Made by a program: the position numbers and the translations under genes. A stretch of 40,084 nt of DNA, taken from NCBI GenBank assembly GCA_947631175.1, contig CANRKI010000009.1, positions 1-40,084 of the forward strand, in the 5' to 3' direction. Positions within the stretch are counted from its first letter, which is position 1. Each line of letters opens with the position of its first letter. Positions 17,133 through 26,025 of the stretch are shown here, in pieces. The notes under the pieces were generated by a model that was not told where the DNA came from, made no database searches, and was given only the letters and a program-made list of their open reading frames with translations. This DNA is from an uncultured Flavobacterium sp. GTDB taxonomy: Bacteria; Bacteroidota; Bacteroidia; Flavobacteriales; Flavobacteriaceae.

Positions 17133-17750
17133 TAGATTATAGTCTTTAGCAGCAGCAATTAACTCGATAATATTTTTCACTTGCAATTTTTGCATAAAAT
17201 TTTTTCGGTGTGTATCGACTGTTAAGGAGCTTAAAAAAAGTTCATCGGCAATTTGCGCACTTGTTTTTCCTTCTAAAACTTTTTGTAAAACTTGTATTTC
17301 TCTTTTGGTTAAAGCAGGAAGTTTTTGGGCTTGGGATTCTGCTTTAGTTATAATATTTTCAACTTCGGTACTTACAATTAATTTATTTTGTTGATTTAAA
17401 ATCGCATTTCTTAATTCGGTAGGAGTTGCGTTTTTTAATAGATATCCGTTAGCACCATTTTGTATGGCTTTAAATATAATACTAGCCTCGTTATGATTGC
17501 TAATAATTATTATTTTTATAGATGAATTTATACTTCTAATTTCTTTACAAATCTGCATCCCATCGGCATCTGGCAAAGAGATATCCAATAAAACAATATC
17601 AATATTGGTTTGGTTTTGAATAATAAATTGTTGCGCCTCTTTACCACTATAAAAGCAACCAACAATATGTACTTCATTTGTTGTAGTAATTAATTGTTTT
17701 AAACCTTCTAGTACAATGGGATGATCTTCAACGATAACTATTTTCTTCAT
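17130..17750 (-). CDS. Response regulator, NarL/FixJ family (REC-LuxR HTH)
   Basis: DNA-binding response regulator, 206 aa. The receiver domain (about 1-120) has the acidic pair in VIVEDHPIVLEG (Glu8/Asp9), phosphoacceptor Asp56 in VLLDISLPDADG, and Lys106 in YLLKNATP. The LuxR-type helix-turn-helix (about 140-203) reads LTKREIQVLQKVLEGKTSAQIADELFLSSLTVDTHRKNFMQKL. The start codon overlaps the stop of the histidine kinase gene by 4 bases (ATGA), so the two are translationally coupled partners. Target genes cannot be read from the window. Confidence 0.95.
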   Translation of the reverse strand: MKKIVIVEDHPIVLEGLKQLITTTNEVHIVGCFYSGKEAQQFIIQNQTNIDIVLLDISLPDADGMQICKEIRSINSSIKIIIISNHNEASIIFKAIQNGANGYLLKNATPTELRNAILNQQNKLIVSTEVENIITKAESQAQKLPALTKREIQVLQKVLEGKTSAQIADELFLSSLTVDTHRKNFMQKLQVKNIIELIAAAKDYNL

Positions 17751-19780
17751 GAAATTATATTTTTATGAATAGAAACTTGGATATTAATACTAGTACCTTG
17801 GTTGGGCACCGAATCAATTTCAAGGTTTCCGTTTAAATATGCGACTCTATTTTTAATATTAGTTAAACCTAGTCCAAAGTGTTGTTTTTCAATTTCAAAA
17901 CCAATTCCGTTATCCTCTACAGTTATATATATAATATCTTCGTTTTGAGAAACTTGAACAATTACCTCCTTTGCTTTGGCGTATTTTGTAGCGTTAGAGA
18001 GTAGTTCTTGTATGATTCTGTAAATATTTAATTTTATAGAATTTTCGATATCTTCATTTACATCTAGCACTTGTAAAAACACATTTTGGTTTTCATGTAC
18101 ATACATGTTACACAAGTCTTTTAATGATGTTTTTAAAGAGGTTTTTAGTAAGGATTCGGGCATTAAATTTCGGGAGATTTGGCGCAACTCGTTTAATGTT
18201 TTATCTAATTCTGTTTTTAGCTCAAAATTATTTTCTGTTGAAGATACTTTGTAACTAATCGCAGCTATACGACCGCCAATTCCGTCATGTAATTCTTTCG
18301 CAACTCTTCGTCTTTCATTTTCTTGTCCCTCAATAACGGCATTAGCCACAGACAGGTTTTGTTCGATTTTGACTTTCTTAATTTCAGAAAGGTGCGTTTT
18401 TTCTCTTTCAAAAATTAACTTTTTATTACTTCTGTAGTAAAAATAAAGGATTCCACTAATGAATAAAAAAGTTAAAAGTCCAATTACAGCTATAAAGGTA
18501 ATTTTTTTTATAGAGTTTAGTTCTAAATCTTGAGTTTGTTGTTTATTTTTTAACGTTAATATTTCGTTTTGTTTGGCCTCATCGTTATACAGAGCTTCAA
18601 GTTGGTTAATTTTAAATTTAGTATTTTGCTCATTAATTTTGTGACTAAGTTGGTTATATTTTTCAAGATATTCTAATGATAAGGAAAAGTCGCCTAAGTG
18701 TTTATAAATCTCGGTATAAAATTTATAAACACTAAGTTTATTAGCATCTGTAGACATTAAATCTAAATCATAATAAATAGAATCAACTTCATTTAACGCT
18801 TTTTCAAATTCTTTTAAATTTATTAATGTTTTTATTCTATAATTTTGAATTTCGAATATAAAGAACTTTTTATTTGCTCCTTTAGATAATTCAATCCCTT
18901 TATCAAAACTAAAAAGTGCTTCTTTAAATTGATGTGTTTTGTAATAAAAAAAACCTTCACTAAAAAAATAGGTTGCTTGTTGCTCTGCCGAAGGGTGTTG
19001 ATTTAATAATTGTCTGGATTTTTCAAGATACTTTTCTGCGTAATATGATTTTCCAAGTATTAAATAATTTTCGACCATTTTATTATATAAAGCTGCCAAA
19101 CGATGTGCTGAATTATCAGCCATAGAAATTAACTTTTCAGCTTCAATAAAATAATTTGCAGCTTTATCATTTTGATTCAAGTTCATAAAACCAACACCTA
19201 AACTCATATTTAATGATCCCAAACGACCATTATCTTTCGCCTTTTTTGCAAGCGGAATAGCGTTATTTAAAATAAGCTCTGTGTATTTTTCATCATCATT
19301 TCTAATCTGTTCTATAACGGCTAAATTACTCCAAATATCAGATAATATTTTATACGTTGCTATATTTTTATTTGTTTCTAGATACGAAATAGCACGCTTG
19401 TAGTATACTTTACTTTTAGCATATTCGCCTTTATGGTGATATAAATATCCCACTCGAGTATAATAAGAACCTAACAAAAAGTTATTATTACGACTTAAAG
19501 TAAAACCTTGTTTTAAATATTTTTGAGTTAAGGCGGTATCTTTAGCAATATATAACCTGGCCAAATCAAAATTAGCAAGAGCCTTAATACTATCTGATTT
19601 ATTACTTTTAAGAATCGAATTTAAATTATCGAGTGATTTTTCATTTAAAAAAGGAGACTGAGCATAACTATTACCCAAGAAATAAAATAGCAATATTAAA
19701 GCGAAAAAAGAATTATTAACTAATTTTTTAAGAAAAAAATCAGAAATATACCTAATAATAGGGATTTTTTTAATTTTCAT
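17747..19780 (-). CDS. Sensor histidine kinase with TPR sensor region (HisKA_3 type)
   Basis: Membrane histidine kinase of 677 aa. An N-terminal signal/anchor is followed by a cleavable-looking YAQS at about 39-42. A tetratricopeptide-rich periplasmic region runs from about 55 to 385 (GYLYHHKGEYAKSKVYYKRAI; GFFYYKTHQFKEALFSFDKGI). A coiled segment leads to a membrane helix at 427-449 (ITFIAVIGLLTFLFISGILYF) and the HisKA_3 dimerisation domain with His498 (ENERRRVAKELHDGIGG). The ATPase domain has the N box (IIQELLSNATKYAKA), G1 box (VEDNGIGFE) and FGLGLTNIKNRV. This layout is common for Bacteroidota NarL-type pairs. The signal sensed is unknown. Confidence 0.93.
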   Translation of the reverse strand: MKIKKIPIIRYISDFFLKKLVNNSFFALILLFYFLGNSYAQSPFLNEKSLDNLNSILKSNKSDSIKALANFDLARLYIAKDTALTQKYLKQGFTLSRNNNFLLGSYYTRVGYLYHHKGEYAKSKVYYKRAISYLETNKNIATYKILSDIWSNLAVIEQIRNDDEKYTELILNNAIPLAKKAKDNGRLGSLNMSLGVGFMNLNQNDKAANYFIEAEKLISMADNSAHRLAALYNKMVENYLILGKSYYAEKYLEKSRQLLNQHPSAEQQATYFFSEGFFYYKTHQFKEALFSFDKGIELSKGANKKFFIFEIQNYRIKTLINLKEFEKALNEVDSIYYDLDLMSTDANKLSVYKFYTEIYKHLGDFSLSLEYLEKYNQLSHKINEQNTKFKINQLEALYNDEAKQNEILTLKNKQQTQDLELNSIKKITFIAVIGLLTFLFISGILYFYYRSNKKLIFEREKTHLSEIKKVKIEQNLSVANAVIEGQENERRRVAKELHDGIGGRIAAISYKVSSTENNFELKTELDKTLNELRQISRNLMPESLLKTSLKTSLKDLCNMYVHENQNVFLQVLDVNEDIENSIKLNIYRIIQELLSNATKYAKAKEVIVQVSQNEDIIYITVEDNGIGFEIEKQHFGLGLTNIKNRVAYLNGNLEIDSVPNQGTSINIQVSIHKNIIS

Positions 19781-19804
19781 TTAATCGATTTTTGTATAGA
19801 ACAT

Positions 19805-19812
19805 CAAATATA
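19805..19812 (-). promoter_or_regulatory. -7 box of the histidine kinase operon
   Basis: TATATTTG on the minus strand, an exact TAnnTTTG match, is placed to give a leader of about 18 nt before the kinase ATG at 19780. It lies immediately upstream of the divergent lipoprotein ATG (19819), so the promoters of the two genes must overlap. Confidence 0.55.
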
Positions 19813-19818
19813 TAAAAT

Positions 19819-20289
19819 ATGAAGAAGAAACTTTTTATTTATCCTATTTTCTGTTTATTGTCTTTAGGATTACTTACTACATCCTGTTCTAGTGATGACG
19901 ATAGTCAGTCAATCGTTGAGGGAAACAAAAAAATAAAAATAACACTAACTGTTAATAATGTTGCCGAAAACGATTATGTTAATTTAACCATTGGAGGTAC
20001 AAAAGTAAACCAAACAACAGTGTTAAAATTAAATGGAGTTCCACAAAACAATGTTTCGGTTATAAGTTTCAGTAATGATGATTTTATGAACGGAACTGTA
20101 ACTTACGTGATCGAAGATATTGATGGTTTGTATGTAGCCAACACATCGGGGATTATTAATGATTTAACACCAGACAACGCTCAAATGACCTACAGTTATG
20201 TAGCAGAAGTTAATGATAATGTGGTGCAAAATGTAAACAACGCGCCTGTACAAGGTACAAACGGAATAACTTTAAATTTCAACTATTAA
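19819..20289 (+). CDS. Small predicted lipoprotein
   Basis: Predicted lipoprotein of 156 aa with no recognised domain. The N-terminus MKKKLFIYPIFCLLSLGLLTTSC is a type II signal with the acylated Cys at residue 23, followed by SSDDDSQ. An acidic or serine-rich stretch right after the Cys resembles the Bacteroidota signal that sends lipoproteins to the cell surface. The rest is beta-rich (KIKITLTVNNVAENDYVNLTIGG) and resembles small immunoglobulin-like surface proteins. It is transcribed divergently, only 38 bases from the two-component kinase, which makes it a candidate target or partner of that system, but this is inference. Confidence 0.85.
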   Translation: MKKKLFIYPIFCLLSLGLLTTSCSSDDDSQSIVEGNKKIKITLTVNNVAENDYVNLTIGGTKVNQTTVLKLNGVPQNNVSVISFSNDDFMNGTVTYVIEDIDGLYVANTSGIINDLTPDNAQMTYSYVAEVNDNVVQNVNNAPVQGTNGITLNFNY

Positions 20290-20305
20290 TTTGTATATAT
20301 TTAAA

Positions 20306-20345
20306 ACAAAAAACTCGAAACTTTAATTGGTTTCGAGTTTTTTTA
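20306..20345. terminator. Terminator between the lipoprotein gene and obg
   Basis: The stem AAACTCGAAAC/GTTTCGAGTTT with an 8-nt loop is followed by a T run on plus and preceded by A-rich sequence on the other side. It serves the lipoprotein gene and probably also the convergent obg. Confidence 0.9.
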
Positions 20346-20349
20346 TTAT

Positions 20350-21351
20350 TTAATTATTAAGCATAATCCAAAGTTTATCTTTTAACTCTGTCAATCCTTG
20401 TTGAGCAACAGAGGAGATAAACATATAATCCACACCGTTAAGATTACTATCTAATTCTTGTTTCATTTCAGATTTTAGTTCATCATCTAACATATCTGAT
20501 TTAGAAATTACCACTAAGCGATCCTTATCTAACATTTCAGGATTGTAACGTCGTAATTCATCTAACAAAATTTCGTATTCTTTTACTATGTCATTAGCAT
20601 CTGCTGGCACTAAAAACAATAGAGTCGAATTTCTCTCGATATGGCGTAAAAAGTAATGTCCAAGACCTTTACCCTCAGCAGCACCTTCAATAATTCCTGG
20701 AATATCAGCCATTACAAACGATTGGAAATCGCGGTAAGCTACAATTCCTAAATTTGGTTTTAAGGTTGTAAAAGGATAATCTGCAATTTTAGGTTTTGCC
20801 GATGTTAAAACAGATAATAATGTTGATTTACCAGCATTAGGAAAACCTACAAGTCCAACATCTGCTAAAACCTTAAGTTCTAAGGTAATATCAAGTTCTT
20901 CACCATACAAACCAGGTTGTGCATAACGAGGTGTTTGGTTGGTTGCTGATCTAAAGTGCCAGTTTCCTAAACCTCCTTTACCACCTTTTGCTAAAATTCT
21001 TTCTTCTCCGTCTTCAGTAATTTCAAAATAAACCTCATCAGTTTCTTTATCTTTAACAACGGTTCCTAAAGGCACATCAAGGTATTTATCCTCTCCATCT
21101 GCTCCTGTAGATCGTGCTGATCCACCATCACCACCATGCCCAGCTTTTACGTGTTTTGTAAATTTTAAATGAAAAAGAGTCCAAAGGTTTTTGTTTCCAC
21201 GAATAATAACATGTCCTCCACGGCCACCATCACCACCATCTGGTCCTCCTTTTTCGATAAACTTTTCGCGGTGTAAGTGAGATGATCCTTTACCACCTTT
21301 ACCTGAAGAAACGTATATTTTTACGTAGTCTACAAAATTTCCTTCTGTCAT
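20350..21351 (-). CDS. obg: GTPase Obg/CgtA
   Basis: Essential ribosome-associated GTPase acting in 50S assembly and the stringent response. The 333 aa contain the glycine-rich Obg fold (about 1-160: [34 protein letters not shown]) and a GTP-binding domain with G1 GFPNAGKST (169-177), G2 PFTTL, G3 DIPGIIEGA and G4 SKSD. There is no C-terminal OCT extension, normal for the short Bacteroidota form. A TAACTTTG promoter box lies about 65 bases upstream and a terminator lies between obg and the preceding CNNM gene, so obg is a separate unit although it neighbours hpt-adk. Confidence 0.97.
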   Translation of the reverse strand: MTEGNFVDYVKIYVSSGKGGKGSSHLHREKFIEKGGPDGGDGGRGGHVIIRGNKNLWTLFHLKFTKHVKAGHGGDGGSARSTGADGEDKYLDVPLGTVVKDKETDEVYFEITEDGEERILAKGGKGGLGNWHFRSATNQTPRYAQPGLYGEELDITLELKVLADVGLVGFPNAGKSTLLSVLTSAKPKIADYPFTTLKPNLGIVAYRDFQSFVMADIPGIIEGAAEGKGLGHYFLRHIERNSTLLFLVPADANDIVKEYEILLDELRRYNPEMLDKDRLVVISKSDMLDDELKSEMKQELDSNLNGVDYMFISSVAQQGLTELKDKLWIMLNN

Positions 21352-21369
21352 AATTTTATTTTTAATTTA

Positions 21370-21388
21370 CCCGCTTCCTATTCACGGG
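21370..21388 (-). other. Small hairpin in the obg leader
   Basis: In the transcribed leader of obg, CCCG and CGGG can pair around an 11-nt loop, an island of G+C in an A+T-rich region. It is short and may be incidental. Confidence 0.3.
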
Positions 21389-21414
21389 CAGTGCACATTA
21401 ATTATTTTAGCGTG

Positions 21415-21422
21415 CAAAGTTA
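21415..21422 (-). promoter_or_regulatory. -7 box of obg
   Basis: TAACTTTG on the minus strand matches TAnnTTTG. A start near 21408 gives a leader of roughly 57 nt before the obg ATG. Confidence 0.6.
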
Positions 21423-21464
21423 CAATAAAAATGTGTATGGTTTTATTTTTTTACCATTTCTGCA

Positions 21465-21495
21465 TAAAAAAAGAGACGTTTTATCCGTCTCTTTT
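21465..21495 (-). terminator. Terminator of the hpt-adk-CNNM unit
   Basis: The stem AAAGAGACG/CGTCTCTTT with a TTTTATC loop is followed on the minus strand by a U run just after the stop at 21500. Confidence 0.88.
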
Positions 21496-21499
21496 AAAT

Positions 21500-22768
21500 T
21501 TATATTTTTTTTACGCTAATTTTTTTAATGATCAACCCGGTTGCTTCTATAACTTCGAACTCTAATTTATTCCAAATCAATTTTTCACCAAGTCTAGGAA
21601 TGTTGGATAACTCTTCCATCATTAGGCCACTCACTGTGGTTACTTCGTAATCTTTGGCATGCTCCTCTAATTCAAAATTATATAAAAAATCATGTAAATT
21701 ATAATAGCCATCAACTAACCAAGTTCCATCGGGTTGTTGCTCTAGTTTAAATTCTTCACCCACAAATTCATCGGCATCACCTACTAAAGCTTCTAAAATA
21801 TCGTTCATGGTAATCATCCCCTGAAAAACACCATATTCATCAACAATGAAAGCGGTGTATTTTTTTGATACTTTAAAAGTTTCGAGCGCTTTATACGCTG
21901 TGGTATGTTCAATAAAATATTTAGGTTCTTTTATAATTGACTGAATGGAAAAGTCCGCTTTATCAATCGTTTCGAAGATTTTTTTTAATGAAACAACTCC
22001 AACAATTTCATCCAGATTATTTTTTACTACAGGATAACTAGAGTGTAAGGTTCGTTTTACTTTATCTCTAATCTCATCAGCGGTATCGGTTAACTTTATA
22101 TAAGTAATTGTTTTGCGATGGGTCATTAACGAATTAACCTTTCGATCGCCTACGTGAAATACACGCTCTACAATATCTTGCTCAATGTCTTGTAAGGCGC
22201 CACCTTCTGCTCCTTCTTTAATAATTGCTCTAATCTCTTCTTCGGTTACTTTTCCATCTGCCGTAGGTCTAATATTTAATATTTTCAGAGCCAATTCGGT
22301 CGAATGGGTTAGCAACCAAATAAAAGGTGTACATATTTTTGAGATTACTAACATTGGTCCGGCTACATTTTTCGCGATTTTTTCGGGAGTATTTAATCCT
22401 AATCGTTTCGGGATTAATTCGCCTAAAACTAGGGAGAAAAAAGTTAGTAAAACTACTACTAATCCAGTACCTAAAGGTTGTGAATAAGGTTTTAAAAAGC
22501 TAATTGATGCAATTGCATTTTGAACGTCTGTGGTTATTTTATCTCCAGAAAAGATACCTGTCAAAATACCAATTAAGGTGATTCCTATTTGTACTGTTGA
22601 TAAAAACTCGTTGGGTTCGTTTGCTAAACTAAGTGCTTTTTGAGCTTGTTTGTCACCTTTTTCTGCTTGAGATGCCAAACGGGATTTTCTCGCTGAAATC
22701 AGAGCGATTTCAGACATCGAAAAAATCCCGTTTAGAATAATCAAAAAAAGTATTAAAAATACTTCCAT
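21500..22768 (-). CDS. CNNM/CorC-type membrane protein (hemolysin family)
   Basis: Membrane protein of 422 aa with a DUF21/CNNM transmembrane domain (about 1-190; starts MEVFLILFLIILNGIFSMSEIALISARKSRL), a pair of CBS domains (about 205-330; DRKVNSLMTHRKTITYI and AFIVDEYGVFQGMITMNDILEALVGD) and a C-terminal CorC_HlyC domain (about 345-420). Families with this order are linked to magnesium or cobalt efflux; the database name hemolysin is historical. The gene starts 18 bases after adk and appears cotranscribed with it. Metal specificity cannot be assigned. Confidence 0.93.
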   Translation of the reverse strand: MEVFLILFLIILNGIFSMSEIALISARKSRLASQAEKGDKQAQKALSLANEPNEFLSTVQIGITLIGILTGIFSGDKITTDVQNAIASISFLKPYSQPLGTGLVVVLLTFFSLVLGELIPKRLGLNTPEKIAKNVAGPMLVISKICTPFIWLLTHSTELALKILNIRPTADGKVTEEEIRAIIKEGAEGGALQDIEQDIVERVFHVGDRKVNSLMTHRKTITYIKLTDTADEIRDKVKRTLHSSYPVVKNNLDEIVGVVSLKKIFETIDKADFSIQSIIKEPKYFIEHTTAYKALETFKVSKKYTAFIVDEYGVFQGMITMNDILEALVGDADEFVGEEFKLEQQPDGTWLVDGYYNLHDFLYNFELEEHAKDYEVTTVSGLMMEELSNIPRLGEKLIWNKLEFEVIEATGLIIKKISVKKI

Positions 22769-22786
22769 GTATAGGTTTAAAGTTTA

Positions 22787-23359
22787 TTAAAGATTTTCAA
22801 TAACAGTACTTAAACGTTGTGTAACTTCGGCAATTTCACCAATACCGTCAACTGCGTAAAACTTGTCTTGTTTTTTATAAAAATCGATTAATGGAGCTGT
22901 TTTTTCATTGTACTCTGCATATCGATTTCTAATTTTAGATTCATCTTGATCATCAGCTCTACCAGATGTTTTTCCACGTTCTAAAATACGTTGTACCAAC
23001 ACATCGTCGTTTGCTTCTAAAGCTACAGTAGCTGTAACTTCCCATCCTTTAGATACTAAAAATTGATCCAAAGCAATTGCTTGGGCCTCAGTTCTAGGAA
23101 AACCGTCAAATAAAAATCCTTTTGCATCAAGGTTTTTATCAACTTCGCTTTCTAGCATTTTAATTGTTAAACTATCTGGAACTAATTCACCTTGGTTCAT
23201 ATAAACCTGTGCTTGTTTCCCTAGCTCAGTTTCATTTTTAATGTTATAACGAAAAATATCGCCAGTTGATATGTGTACTAAGTTATATTTATCTCTTAAA
23301 AACTCAGCTTGAGTACCTTTACCAGCACCTGGTTTTCCAAATAATACAATATTAATCAT
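22787..23359 (-). CDS. adk: Adenylate kinase (short form)
   Basis: Catalyses AMP + ATP = 2 ADP. The 190 aa begin with the P-loop (VLFGKPGAGKGTQAEFL). The AMP-binding segments STGDIFR and FLFDGFPRTEAQA are present. The LID region is the short type (RILERGKTSGRADDQ), without the zinc-binding insertion of long bacterial enzymes. The gene starts 32 bases after hpt and 18 bases before the CNNM gene on the same strand, forming a purine/energy operon hpt-adk-CNNM. Confidence 0.97.
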   Translation of the reverse strand: MINIVLFGKPGAGKGTQAEFLRDKYNLVHISTGDIFRYNIKNETELGKQAQVYMNQGELVPDSLTIKMLESEVDKNLDAKGFLFDGFPRTEAQAIALDQFLVSKGWEVTATVALEANDDVLVQRILERGKTSGRADDQDESKIRNRYAEYNEKTAPLIDFYKKQDKFYAVDGIGEIAEVTQRLSTVIENL

Positions 23360-23391
23360 TCGTTGTTTTGTTTATTTTTTAAGTATAAAAG

Positions 23392-23922
23392 TTATTTTAG
23401 TTGATATACATCGGGAAGGTTCCTACCTAACTCGTCATAATCCAAACCATATCCAACTATAAATTTATTTTCTATTTCAATACCTACATAATCAATTTCA
23501 ATTTCACCTCTATAAGCTTCGGGTTTAAAAAATAATGTAGCGTATTTTACAGATTTTGGTTGATATGTTTTTAATAATTTATCGATGTCTAACACAGTAT
23601 GTCCTGTATCAATAATGTCTTCAATAATTATTATATCTCGATTATAGACTTCGGTCTGAATTCCTATAATTTTTTTTACAGATTCTGTTGATTGGGTACC
23701 TTGGTACGATGATAGTTTCATAAACGTTACCTCACAATTTCCTTGATATTTTTTTAAAATATCAGATACAACCATTACAGAACCGTTTAAAACACCAATA
23801 AATAAAGGCGTAATTCCCATATAATCATGCTGAATATCGGCTACCATTCTTGTAATAGCTTCGTCCAACTGATATCTATCTATAAAAGGCACAAAACTTT
23901 TGTCGTGCAGTGTTATTTCCAT
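23392..23922 (-). CDS. hpt: Hypoxanthine phosphoribosyltransferase
   Basis: Purine salvage enzyme that makes IMP (and possibly GMP) from the base and PRPP. The 176 aa have the PRPP-binding motif IIIEDIIDTGHTV at about 97-109, the flexible-loop region (FMKLSSYQGTQSTESV) and GVLNGSVMVVSDI near residue 43. The C-terminal KFIVGYGLDYDELGRNLPDVY segment is characteristic. It is first in the hpt-adk-CNNM operon and has a TATCTTTG promoter box 24-31 bases upstream. Confidence 0.97.
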   Translation of the reverse strand: MEITLHDKSFVPFIDRYQLDEAITRMVADIQHDYMGITPLFIGVLNGSVMVVSDILKKYQGNCEVTFMKLSSYQGTQSTESVKKIIGIQTEVYNRDIIIIEDIIDTGHTVLDIDKLLKTYQPKSVKYATLFFKPEAYRGEIEIDYVGIEIENKFIVGYGLDYDELGRNLPDVYQLK

Positions 23923-23945
23923 TTGCCAATATATTGATTAAAATG

Positions 23946-23953
23946 CAAAGATA
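23946..23953 (-). promoter_or_regulatory. -7 box of hpt
   Basis: TATCTTTG on the minus strand, an exact TAnnTTTG match, 24-31 bases before the hpt ATG. Confidence 0.65.
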
Positions 23954-24205
23954 ACAATTGATATTGACCTAAAGTTGAATTGTAAAAAAGAATTACGTAT
24001 TTTTAAATTTATTAGTGCTATTATTTTTATTAATTAAAAAATACGATTACTTTTTTTTTATAAACACATTTTTAATAATAAATATCGTCTTCAAAATTAT
24101 GCTAATTTAAGTTGTTATCCTATTATTAACCATATAATAACTCTATTCTAGCAATAACTTTACTCCTTTTTCTTATTAAAAAGCTTTTTTAAATTCAATC
24201 TCTGT

Positions 24206-24751
24206 ATGAATACTATTACATATTTCAATACAAAAAAACATAATTTAAGTATAAAAAGTCGAAAGTCTGCTTTACACTTTTTAATAAAAAATAAGATTAC
24301 TGCTTCCCAATTTATTTCTATCCTTTATCAAGTTGATGCAAAACAAAAAATTGTTTTGTTTCATGTATTAGATATGATGGTTGAACAAAACCCGAAGTAC
24401 CTCTATACTTCTTTAGATTTATTCTTACAAAAATCTTTGAACGAAACACACGAATCCATAAAAAGATGTGTCTCACGAACCATTTATCATTTATTAAAAA
24501 ACGATAAAAACTGTTTCAATAAAATCCAAAAACAACAAATTATTGATGTCATGTTTAATTGGATTCTTCTTCCTTCATTAGTTGCAACACGAGTAAACGC
24601 AATTCATGTTTTATTTTTTTTAATTGATGAAGAAGACTGGATAGAGGCTGAACTCATTGATTTGATTCATAAAAATATGCGATTAAACGAAGCTTCATTT
24701 TTGAGCAGAGGAAAGAAAATTATTAAATTGATACAAAAACAAAAATCCTAG
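24206..24751 (+). CDS. HEAT-like helical protein of unknown function
   Basis: A 181-aa protein made almost entirely of predicted amphipathic helices in pairs, resembling HEAT-type repeats. There is no signal peptide, membrane segment or catalytic motif. The C-terminal part (VMFNWILLPSLVATRVNAIHVLFFLIDEEDWIEAEL then FLSRGKKIIKLI) resembles, as I remember them, the ~180-200 aa flavobacterial proteins often found near purB and mislabelled adenylosuccinate lyase. It sits directly before purK on the same strand, which fits a link to purine genes. It does not have lyase motifs. A 283-base A+T-rich gap separates it from hpt and contains the hpt promoter. Confidence 0.65.
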   Translation: MNTITYFNTKKHNLSIKSRKSALHFLIKNKITASQFISILYQVDAKQKIVLFHVLDMMVEQNPKYLYTSLDLFLQKSLNETHESIKRCVSRTIYHLLKNDKNCFNKIQKQQIIDVMFNWILLPSLVATRVNAIHVLFFLIDEEDWIEAELIDLIHKNMRLNEASFLSRGKKIIKLIQKQKS

Positions 24752-24783
24752 CCTTAGTTTTTTATAAAACTAACCTAAAATAG

Positions 24784-24791
24784 TATCTTTG
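24784..24791 (+). promoter_or_regulatory. -7 box of purK
   Basis: TATCTTTG matches TAnnTTTG and overlaps the GTG used as start by the ORF track. A start about 7 bases downstream makes the ATG at 24815 the first usable initiator. Confidence 0.65.
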
Positions 24792-24814
24792 TGCTAAACA
24801 ACACAACAACAACA

Positions 24815-25969
24815 ATGAGCTATTTTTCTTCTGATTTTAAATTAGGAATTCTAGGTGGCGGTCAATTAGGTAAAATGATGTTGACTGAAACTCGAAAATT
24901 CGATATTCAAACATACGTTGTAGATCCAAGTGCCGAGGCGCCAAGTCAATTTGGAGCAACTAAATTCTTTCAAGGATCTTTAAACGATTACCAAACCGTT
25001 ATCGATTTAGGAAACCAAGTGGACGTTTTAACTATCGAGATTGAAAACGTAAACTTAGAAGCTTTAGAAACCTTAGAAGCACAAGGTAAAAAAGTATATC
25101 CTTCGCCAAAAACCCTTCGTTTAATTTCGAACAAAGGCAACCAAAAAGATTTTTACACAAAAAATAATATCCCAACGGCTCCTTACCATCGTTTTGCAAC
25201 TTTGGAAGCTTTAAAAGCCGAAGTAACTAACGGAACTATTGAAATTCCATTTGTATGGAAAGCTACCGAAGGTGGTTACGACGGAAATGGTGTAAAAGTA
25301 GTTCGTAAAATAGAAGACTTAAACACACTTCCAGAAACAGAATGTATCGCAGAAACGATGATTCCTTTTAAAAATGAATTAGCGGTTATTGTAGCTCGTT
25401 CGGCATCAGGAGAAATTAAAACGTACCCGGTTGTAGAAATGGAATTCCATCCAGAAGCCAATCAGGTAGAATACGTTATTTGTCCTGCTCGAATCGAAGA
25501 TTCTGTTGCCAAAAATGCACGCGAAATTGCTTTAAAAGTTTCGGAAGCATATAACCACGTAGGCTTATTGGCTGTAGAAATGTTTCAAACGCAAAACGAT
25601 CAAATCTTAGTAAATGAGGTTGCTCCTCGCCCACACAATTCGGGTCATTATTCTATCGAGGCAAGTTACACTTCGCAGTTTGAACAACACATTCGTGCCA
25701 TTTTAGATTTACCTTTAGGAAATACGGATAGTAAAGTTGCCGGAATTATGGTAAATTTAGTAGGTGAAGAAGGTTATTCTGGACAAGTGGTTTACGAAAA
25801 CATCGAGAAAATCATGGCGATTGATGGTGTAACTCCACATATTTACGGAAAGCGCGAAACACGTCCGTTCCGTAAAATGGGACACGTTACCATTGTAAAC
25901 GAAAACATGGCCGAAGCACGTAAAGTAGCGCAACAAGTGAAAGAAACCATTCGAGTGATTTCGAAATAG
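24815..25969 (+). CDS. purK: 5-(carboxyamino)imidazole ribonucleotide synthase
   Basis: ATP-grasp enzyme that carboxylates AIR to N5-CAIR in purine synthesis; PurE then isomerises the product. The N-terminal dinucleotide-like motif LGILGGGQLGKMML is at residues 9-22 from the chosen Met. The ATP-grasp core follows (FVWKATEGGYDGNGVKVV, ECIAETMIPFKNELAVIVAR, LVNEVAPRPHNSGHYSIEA). Length from the ATG at 24815 is 384 aa; the ORF-track GTG at 24791 is rejected because it overlaps the -7 box. purE lies downstream, separated by one small lipoprotein gene. Confidence 0.96.
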   Translation: MSYFSSDFKLGILGGGQLGKMMLTETRKFDIQTYVVDPSAEAPSQFGATKFFQGSLNDYQTVIDLGNQVDVLTIEIENVNLEALETLEAQGKKVYPSPKTLRLISNKGNQKDFYTKNNIPTAPYHRFATLEALKAEVTNGTIEIPFVWKATEGGYDGNGVKVVRKIEDLNTLPETECIAETMIPFKNELAVIVARSASGEIKTYPVVEMEFHPEANQVEYVICPARIEDSVAKNAREIALKVSEAYNHVGLLAVEMFQTQNDQILVNEVAPRPHNSGHYSIEASYTSQFEQHIRAILDLPLGNTDSKVAGIMVNLVGEEGYSGQVVYENIEKIMAIDGVTPHIYGKRETRPFRKMGHVTIVNENMAEARKVAQQVKETIRVISK

Positions 25970-26025
25970 AATTTAGATTTTAGTATTGAGAAATTAGAAA
26001 AAGTAACTGATTTATATCTAGTTTT

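Noticed and set aside
24791-24814. GTG at 24791 as the purK start
   Set aside because: It overlaps a TATCTTTG -7 box and adds a Thr-rich extension (LNNTTTT) that lies upstream of the expected transcript start.
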